Of a stretch of DNA of 17,145 nt, positions 12,955 to 17,145 are shown piece by piece. This stretch comes from JBKHXF01 sp046566145. Its GTDB lineage: Bacteria; Actinomycetota; Nitriliruptoria; Nitriliruptorales; Nitriliruptoraceae. The notes under the pieces are model-generated. The model worked only from the letters and a program-made list of their open reading frames with translations, was not told the DNA's origin and ran no database searches. The stretch spans positions 1 through 17,145 of the forward strand of contig JBKHXF010000020.1 in NCBI GenBank assembly GCA_046566145.1, written 5' to 3'. The first letter of the stretch is position 1; each line of letters begins with the position of its first letter. The position numbers and the translations under genes are program-made.

Positions 12955-13875
12955 ATGTCCACCACCCCGACCCTGCCGCGCCTCACGCACCTGCAGCAGC
13001 TCGAGGCCGAGTCGATCCACATCATCCGCGAGGTCGTCGCGCAGTTCGAGCGGCCGGTGATGCTGTACTCGATCGGCAAGGACTCGAGCGTGATGCTCCA
13101 CCTCGCGCGCAAGGCCTTCCACCCGGGCCGCCTGCCGTTCCCGCTGCTCCACATCGACACGACGTGGAAGTTCCGGGAGATGATCGAGTTCCGCGACCGC
13201 ACCGCCCGCGAGCTCGGCCTCGACCTGCTCGTGCACACCAACCCGCAGGTCGTCGAGGAGGGCATCAACCCGTTCGACCACGGCTCGCAGGGCTACACCG
13301 ACATCGCGAAGACCCAGGCCCTCAAGCAGGCCCTGTCGATGCACCGCTTCGACGCCGCGTTCGGGGGGGCGCGCCGCGACGAGGAGAGGTCCCGCGCGAA
13401 GGAGCGGGTGTTCTCCTTCCGGGACCAGCACCACCGGTGGGACCCGAAGAACCAGCGTCCCGAGCTGTGGTCGCTCTACAACGGTCGGGTCCACAAGGGC
13501 GAGTCGATCCGGGTGTTCCCGCTGTCGAACTGGACCGAGCTCGACGTGTGGCAGTACGTCCACCTCGAGGGCATCCCGATCGTCCCCCTCTACTACTCGG
13601 CCCCCCGCCCGACCGTGCAGCGCGACGGCGTGACCATCATGGTCGACGACGACCGGTTCCGGTTCGAGCCCGGCGAGGAGCCCGAGGAGCGCTGGGTGCG
13701 GTTCCGCACGCTCGGCTGCTACCCGCTGTCGGGCGCGGTCGAGTCCCGCGCCACCACCCTGCCCGAGATCATCCAGGAGATGCTGCTCGCGACCCGCTCC
13801 GAGCGGGAGGGCCGGGTCATCGACCACGACCGGTCGGGCTCGATGGAGGAGAAGAAGCGGGAGGGGTACTTCTGA
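12955..13875 (+). CDS. cysD: Sulfate adenylyltransferase small subunit
   Basis: 306 residues from the ATG at 12955, close to the usual 300. The PP-loop is clear (YSIGKDSSVMLHLARKAF, with SIGKDS at 39-44), followed by the conserved PFPLLHIDTTWKF, the GGARRDEERSRAKERVFSFRD block that surrounds the active site, and GCYPLSGA near the C-terminus. CysD is the ATP pyrophosphatase-type subunit that joins AMP from ATP to sulfate to form adenosine 5'-phosphosulfate; the reaction is driven by GTP hydrolysis in its partner CysN. The stop and the next start share a base (TGATG at 13873-13877), so translation with cysNC is coupled. It is the first gene of a three-gene operon. I see no riboswitch-like structure upstream. 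Confidence 0.96.
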   Translation: MSTTPTLPRLTHLQQLEAESIHIIREVVAQFERPVMLYSIGKDSSVMLHLARKAFHPGRLPFPLLHIDTTWKFREMIEFRDRTARELGLDLLVHTNPQVVEEGINPFDHGSQGYTDIAKTQALKQALSMHRFDAAFGGARRDEERSRAKERVFSFRDQHHRWDPKNQRPELWSLYNGRVHKGESIRVFPLSNWTELDVWQYVHLEGIPIVPLYYSAPRPTVQRDGVTIMVDDDRFRFEPGEEPEERWVRFRTLGCYPLSGAVESRATTLPEIIQEMLLATRSEREGRVIDHDRSGSMEEKKREGYF

Positions 13876-15806
13876 TGAGCCACCAGTCGGACCTCATCGC
13901 GACCGACATCGACGCGTACCTCGAGGAGCACCAGCGCAAGGACCTGCTGCGCCTGCTCACCTGCGGCTCCGTCGACGACGGCAAGTCGACCCTCATCGGT
14001 CGGCTGCTCCACGACACCGGCCTCATCTACGCCGACCACCTCGCCGCCCTCGAGGCCGACTCGGTCGTCAGCGGCACCACCGGCGACCGGCTCGACCTGG
14101 CGCTGCTGATGGACGGGCTCGAGGCCGAGCGCGAGCAGGGCATCACCATCGACGTCGCCTACCGCTACTTCTCGACCGCCCGGCGCAAGTTCATCATCGC
14201 CGACACGCCGGGGCACGAGCAGTACACCCGGAACATGGCGACCGGCGCCTCCACGGCGCAGCTCGCCATCCTGATGGTCGACGCGCGACGCGGGGTGCTG
14301 CCCCAGACCAGGCGGCACTCCGCCATCGCGGCGCTGCTCGGGATCCAGCACGTCGTCGTCGCCGTCAACAAGATGGACCTCGTCGACTTCGACCAGGCGG
14401 TCTTCGAGCGGATCGTCAAGGACTACGGCGACGTTGCCGAGCGCCTCGGCATCGCCGACCCGACCTTCCTGCCCCTGTCGGCGCTCGACGGCACCAACGT
14501 CGTCGAGCCCGCCGGCGACCGGATGCCCTGGTACGACGGCCCGACCCTGATGGAGCACCTCGAGACCGTCGACGTCCGCGCCGACGTCGAGCTCGAGCGG
14601 CTGCGCCTGCCGGTCCAGCTCGTGGTCCGGCCCGACCTCGACTTCCGCGGGTTCGCCGGCACGATCGCCGCCGGCGTGCTCCGCCCGGGCGACCGGGTGA
14701 CGGCCCTGCCGTCCGGCGTGTCGTCCACCGTGGCGCGCATCGTCACCTTCGACGGCGACCTCGACGTCGCCCAGCCCGGCCAGTCGGTGACCGTCACCCT
14801 CACCGACGAGATCGACGTGTCCCGCGGCGACGTGCTCGTCGGCGGCGATGGCACCGGTGTGCAGGCCATGCAGCGCGCCCACCGCGTCGACGCGACCGTG
14901 GTGTGGATGTCGGAGCAGGAGCTGCGCCCGGGCCGGCAGCTGCTGCTGCAGTCCGTCGCCGGGCGCTCCAACGCCTCGGTCGTCAGCATCCGGCACCGCC
15001 TCGACGTCGACACCCTCGACGAGGTCCCCGCCGACTCGCTGCAGCTCAACGACCTCGCCCACTGCGTTGTGTCGGTCGACCGGGAGCTGCTGTTCGACGC
15101 CTACACCGACGACCGCACCACCGGGTCGTTCGTGCTCGTCGACCGGCTCACCAACGCGACGGTCGCGGCCGGGATGCTCGTCGGCCCGTCCTCGGTGTGG
15201 GACGCCGAGGCGGCGTCGACCCTGCAGCGTCAGGTGTCGTCGATCACCCCGGAGGAGCGGGTCGCCCGCTACGAGCAGCAGCCCGTCACGGTGCTGCTGA
15301 CCGGGCTGACCGGCGCCGGCAAGTCGGCGATCGCGACGGCGCTGGAGCGGCGGCTGTTCGACGCCGGCCACGTCGCCGTGCGGCTCGACGGCGAGAACGT
15401 GCGGCAGGGCGTGTCCCGCGACCTCGGGTTCACCGCGCCGGAGCGCAGCGAGAACGTCCGCCGCGTCGCCGAGGTCGCCCGGCTCGTCAACGGTCAGGGC
15501 ATCGTCGCCGTCGCCGCGCTCGCCGCGCCGATGGCCGCGGACCGGGCCCGCGTGCGAGAGCTGCTCGGCGACGCCTACGTCGAGGTCCACGTCGACACGC
15601 CGATCGAGGTGTGCCGCGAGCGCGACCCGGGCGGCCTCTACTCCGCGCAGGCCGCCGGCGCCGCCATCGACCTGCCCGGCGTCACGTCGCCGTACGAGGT
15701 CCCGACCGACCCGGACCTCCGCGTCAGCGACCACCCCGCCGGCGCCGACGCGGCCGCCGACGTGGTCGTCTCGCTGCTGCGCGAGCGCGGGTTCCTGCGC
15801 TCGTGA
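13875..15806 (+). CDS. cysNC: Fused sulfate adenylyltransferase GTPase subunit / APS kinase
   Basis: 643 residues. Residues 1 to about 440 are CysN: G1 GSVDDGKST (31-39), G2 EQGITID (87-93), G3 DTPGH (110-114), G4 NKMD (165-168), then two beta-barrel domains. This part activates CysD. Residues about 468-643 are an APS kinase domain: P-loop GLTGAGKSA (477-485), LDGENVRQGVSRDLGF, and the ENVRRVAE helix are kept. The domain departs from the consensus: the FISPYRADR segment is ALAAPMAADR (no Ser or Tyr at the phosphoserine/substrate loop), DPKGLY is DPGGLY (conserved Lys lost), and KARAGEI is AQAAGAA. The mycobacterial fused enzyme, as I recall, also reads APY rather than SPY, but keeps the KG.Y and KARAGEI parts. 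So this domain may be weak or non-catalytic, and an intact CysC follows directly. Confidence 0.95.
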   Translation: MSHQSDLIATDIDAYLEEHQRKDLLRLLTCGSVDDGKSTLIGRLLHDTGLIYADHLAALEADSVVSGTTGDRLDLALLMDGLEAEREQGITIDVAYRYFSTARRKFIIADTPGHEQYTRNMATGASTAQLAILMVDARRGVLPQTRRHSAIAALLGIQHVVVAVNKMDLVDFDQAVFERIVKDYGDVAERLGIADPTFLPLSALDGTNVVEPAGDRMPWYDGPTLMEHLETVDVRADVELERLRLPVQLVVRPDLDFRGFAGTIAAGVLRPGDRVTALPSGVSSTVARIVTFDGDLDVAQPGQSVTVTLTDEIDVSRGDVLVGGDGTGVQAMQRAHRVDATVVWMSEQELRPGRQLLLQSVAGRSNASVVSIRHRLDVDTLDEVPADSLQLNDLAHCVVSVDRELLFDAYTDDRTTGSFVLVDRLTNATVAAGMLVGPSSVWDAEAASTLQRQVSSITPEERVARYEQQPVTVLLTGLTGAGKSAIATALERRLFDAGHVAVRLDGENVRQGVSRDLGFTAPERSENVRRVAEVARLVNGQGIVAVAALAAPMAADRARVRELLGDAYVEVHVDTPIEVCRERDPGGLYSAQAAGAAIDLPGVTSPYEVPTDPDLRVSDHPAGADAAADVVVSLLRERGFLRS

Positions 15807-16459
15807 GCGACGAGCCGAAGGCCACCGACATCGTCCGCGCCGAGGGCCTGGTGGGTCCGGACGACCGCCGGCGCGTGCTCGGGCACGGGCCGGCGACCGT
15901 CTGGTTCACCGGGCTGTCCGGCTCGGGGAAGTCGACGCTCGCGTTCGCCGTCGAGGAGGCCCTGCTCGCCGAGGGCGTGGTCGCGTACGTGCTCGACGGC
16001 GACAACGTCCGCTTCGGGCTGAACCGCGACCTCGGGTTCAGCCCCGAGGACCGCACCGAGAACGTCCGCCGCATCGGCGAGGTGTGCCGGCTGTTCCACG
16101 ACGCCGGCGTGGTCGTGCTCACGGCGTTCATCTCGCCCTACCGGGCCGACCGGCAGGCCGTGCGGGACCTGCACCCCGCCGGCGGCTTCGTCGAGGTCCA
16201 CGTCGACACGCCGCTCGAGGTGTGCGAGCAGCGCGACGTGAAGGGCCTGTACGCGCGGGCGCGTGCCGGCGAGATCGGCGAGTTCAGCGGCGTGTCGGCG
16301 CCGTACGAGGCGCCGGTCGACCCGGAGCTGCGGTTCGACACGGCGGATCGCGACGTCGCCTCGTGCGTGGCCGACGTCCTCGGCCACCTGCGGGCCGCCG
16401 GCGTCGTCCCCGAGGGTCCCGGCGGCCGGCCGTCCGTCCGCCCGTCGCCGGACGAGTAG
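15803..16459 (+). CDS. cysC: Stand-alone adenylylsulfate (APS) kinase
   Basis: 218 residues from a GTG overlapping the cysNC stop (GTGA), so coupled. Every hallmark is present: Walker A GLSGSGKST (37-45), LDGDNVRFGLNRDLGF (64-79), RTENVRRIGE (84-93), FISPYRADR (109-117) with the usual active Ser111, VDTPLEVCEQRDVKGLYARARAGEI (substrate loop with Lys148) and the SAPYEAP lid. It phosphorylates the 3'-hydroxyl of APS with ATP to give PAPS, needed for sulfate reduction or sulfotransferases. The first 30 residues (ATDIVRAEGLVGPDDRRRVLGH) match the usual short N-terminal leader. It closes the cysD-cysNC-cysC operon. It is a clear paralog of the kinase domain of CysNC; short identical DNA stretches are shared in the CysC regions. 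Confidence 0.96.
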   Translation: MSDEPKATDIVRAEGLVGPDDRRRVLGHGPATVWFTGLSGSGKSTLAFAVEEALLAEGVVAYVLDGDNVRFGLNRDLGFSPEDRTENVRRIGEVCRLFHDAGVVVLTAFISPYRADRQAVRDLHPAGGFVEVHVDTPLEVCEQRDVKGLYARARAGEIGEFSGVSAPYEAPVDPELRFDTADRDVASCVADVLGHLRAAGVVPEGPGGRPSVRPSPDE

Positions 16460-16488
16460 GGACGCCGGGCGCGCGGCCCGGCGTCCCT
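16458..16488. terminator. Perfect 13-bp terminator hairpin between cysC and csbD
   Basis: AGGGACGCCGGGC (16458-16470) and GCCCGGCGTCCCT (16476-16488) are exact complements around a 5-base loop. The left arm starts inside the cysC TAG stop. The convergent csbD-like gene ends 28 bases beyond, so the hairpin can serve both strands. There is no T-tract. Confidence 0.65.
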
Positions 16489-16516
16489 CGTCGCGTGCTG
16501 CCGTGGGTCGACCGGG

Positions 16517-16732
16517 TCAGGCGGTCCGGTCGTCGTCGTCCCCGAGCTTCTCGCGCACGGCCTCCTTGGCGGCCGAGACACCGCCCGCGACCGTGTCGCG
16601 CAGCTCCTCGAGCTTCTCCTTCGCGTCGCCCTTGCGCTCCTGGTCACGGCCGTGGCGCTCGAGTTCCTCGTCGCCGGTCAGCTTGCCGACCCCGGCCTTC
16701 ACCTTGCCCCGGACCTGGTCCTCGTTGGTCAT
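16517..16732 (-). CDS. CsbD-like stress response protein
   Basis: 71 residues from the ATG at 16732, preceded on the minus strand by GGAGAGGAC; the frame is open upstream but reads as Arg/Thr-rich noise. The sequence is highly charged and Trp/Cys-free: QVRGKVKAGVGKLTGDEELERHGRDQERKGDAKEKLEE matches the CsbD plan (D..KGK.....GK.TGDE.LE..G..D...G). CsbD proteins are small helical proteins, sigma-B controlled in Bacillus and abundant in stress and stationary phase, with unclear function. The C-terminal part (DTVAGGVSAAKEAVREKLGDDDD) is an amphipathic helix with an acidic end. Convergent with cysC and divergent from the gene at 17121. Confidence 0.85.
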   Translation of the reverse strand: MTNEDQVRGKVKAGVGKLTGDEELERHGRDQERKGDAKEKLEELRDTVAGGVSAAKEAVREKLGDDDDRTA

Positions 16733-16807
16733 CTCGTCGTCCTCTCCGTGTCGTCGGCGACCCGTGGTGACGGGTGTCCGGGCGCCCTGACGCGCCCGGC
16801 CCCTGCA

Positions 16808-16870
16808 CCGTGTCGGCCGGTCGCGCATCCCGCAGCGGCGCCCCCGGGCCGGTCGGCCGGTCCGACACGG
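16808..16870. repeat. Inverted repeat pair, half-site CCGTGTCGG
   Basis: CCGTGTCGG at 16808-16816 is an exact reverse complement of CCGACACGG at 16862-16870, separated by 45 bases. The inner 8-mer is shared with the second pair at 16993-17027. Confidence 0.5.
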
Positions 16871-16937
16871 CCCCGTGGACGGACGGGCGGGGCGGACACG
16901 TGGCCGGAGGGACGGGGCCGGTCGCGGGAACGGCCCC

Positions 16938-16951
16938 AGAAAGCGTTTTCA
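16938..16951. promoter_or_regulatory. LacI-family / cre-like operator
   Basis: AGAAAGCGTTTTCA matches 13 of 14 positions of the catabolite-response-element core TGNAARCGNWWWCA and has the central CG of LacI-family operators. It stands out as A/T-rich in a GC-rich region and lies about 59 bases before the -10-like TACCGT. Which regulator binds is not known. Confidence 0.5.
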
Positions 16952-16992
16952 GGCGCTGACCTGCGGTTTCGGGCGCACGTCGAGTTGGTGAA

Positions 16993-17027
16993 CGTGTCGG
17001 GTCGGGCGCTACCGTCCCCCCGACACG
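16993..17027. repeat. Inverted repeat pair bracketing the putative -10 box
   Basis: CGTGTCGGG (16993-17001) and CCCGACACG (17019-17027) are exact reverse complements separated by 17 bases that contain TACCGT (17010-17015). They could be operator half-sites or a hairpin in the 5' leader. Confidence 0.5.
17010..17015 (+). promoter_or_regulatory. -10-like TACCGT for the gene at 17121
   Basis: Fits TAnnnT. A TTGGTG at 16985-16990 could serve as -35 with a long 19-bp spacer. The leader to the GTG would be about 100 bases. Confidence 0.4.
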
Positions 17028-17120
17028 AACGCGCGCGAGGGGGCTCCCGCCAGGGGGGTCGTCACGCGTCCTCGCTCCCGCCGGCCACCGTCGCCCGGCG
17101 TCCCCAGCAAAGGACAACCC

Positions 17121-17145
17121 GTGAGCTTCGAGCTCCCGAAGGCCA
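17121..17145 (+). CDS. Start of a protein-coding gene, cut by the window edge
   Basis: GTG at 17121 opens a frame reading MSFELPKA before the window ends. AAAGGA (17109-17114) sits 6 bases upstream as a good ribosome binding site, and a putative promoter and operators lie further upstream. Eight residues are too few to name a family. Confidence 0.5.

Larger units (their letters stand above)
16733..17120. other. Divergent intergenic region with operator-like repeats
   Basis: About 390 bases with no credible gene. It contains four exact copies of the half-site CGTGTCGG / CCGACACG arranged as two inverted pairs, a LacI-type palindrome at 16938-16951 and a -10-like TACCGT at 17010-17015. The stretch 16940-16995 is locally richer in A/T than its surroundings, as expected for a promoter region. 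Confidence 0.6.

Noticed and set aside
12370..13827. LPVTG gene starting much further upstream, inside cysD on the opposite strand
   Set aside because: The extension has no protein-like features. The ATG at 12723 has a ribosome binding site and begins a proper signal peptide.
1..17145. CRISPR arrays, tRNA or rRNA genes, insertion sequences
   Set aside because: I saw no regularly spaced direct repeats, cloverleaf-type sequence, rRNA signature or transposase reading frame.

Overview
The window is about 17 kb of very GC-rich DNA (roughly 70% or more by eye) with strong G/C third-position bias, many GTG starts, and overlapping GTGA stop/start junctions. An LPXTG-type wall anchor, a DUF222/HNH (13E12-type) protein with a mycobacterial-type LexA box, a fused CysNC, and an HTH / SDR / acyltransferase gene block all point to a high-GC Gram-positive actinobacterium. 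An acidimicrobial or related deep-branching lineage is plausible, but I cannot assign a genus from the sequence alone.

Layout. (1) 1-1283: the 3' end of an RHS/YD-repeat gene that changes reading frame near position 190, followed by a nearly abutting two-TM protein of unknown function. (2) 1371-2672: a DUF222/HNH nuclease preceded by a perfect palindromic SOS (LexA) box. (3) 3015-6342: a three-gene MacAB/YknXYZ-like ABC exporter (lipoprotein adaptor, ATPase, FtsX-type permease) with overlapping stops and starts. (4) 6412-7614: an AcuC / class I histone-deacetylase-fold deacetylase with an intact active site. (5) 7667-10336: a small excisionase-type HTH protein, an atypical SDR lacking YxxxK, a PlsC-like acyltransferase with an N-terminal Cys/His motif, and a tiny membrane protein. 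(6) 12723-10363 on the minus strand: a three-gene surface cluster coding for a small LPVTG-anchored protein, a secreted WxL-like protein with an EF-hand loop, and a DUF916-like protein with a C-terminal membrane anchor. It resembles the csc/WxL operons of Firmicutes. (7) 12955-16459: a sulfate activation operon, cysD-cysNC-cysC, with two tandem APS kinases of which the fused one looks degenerate. It ends in a perfect 13-bp hairpin. (8) 16732-16517 (minus): a CsbD-like stress protein, then a regulatory intergenic region with repeated inverted half-sites and a LacI-type operator, leading to the first codons of a gene that runs off the right edge.

How the parts work together: cysD and the CysN part of CysNC make APS from sulfate and ATP, driven by GTP hydrolysis, and the CysC activities phosphorylate it to PAPS. 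The exporter genes form one translationally coupled unit. The HTH/SDR/acyltransferase set is a neighbourhood I recall from other actinobacteria (M. tuberculosis Rv0500A-Rv0501-Rv0502), probably linked to envelope lipid metabolism. The surface cluster most likely builds a protein complex on the cell wall. The most notable points are the SOS box, the csc-like cluster in an actinobacterium, the tandem intact/degenerate APS kinases, and the repeated operator-like half-sites at the right end.
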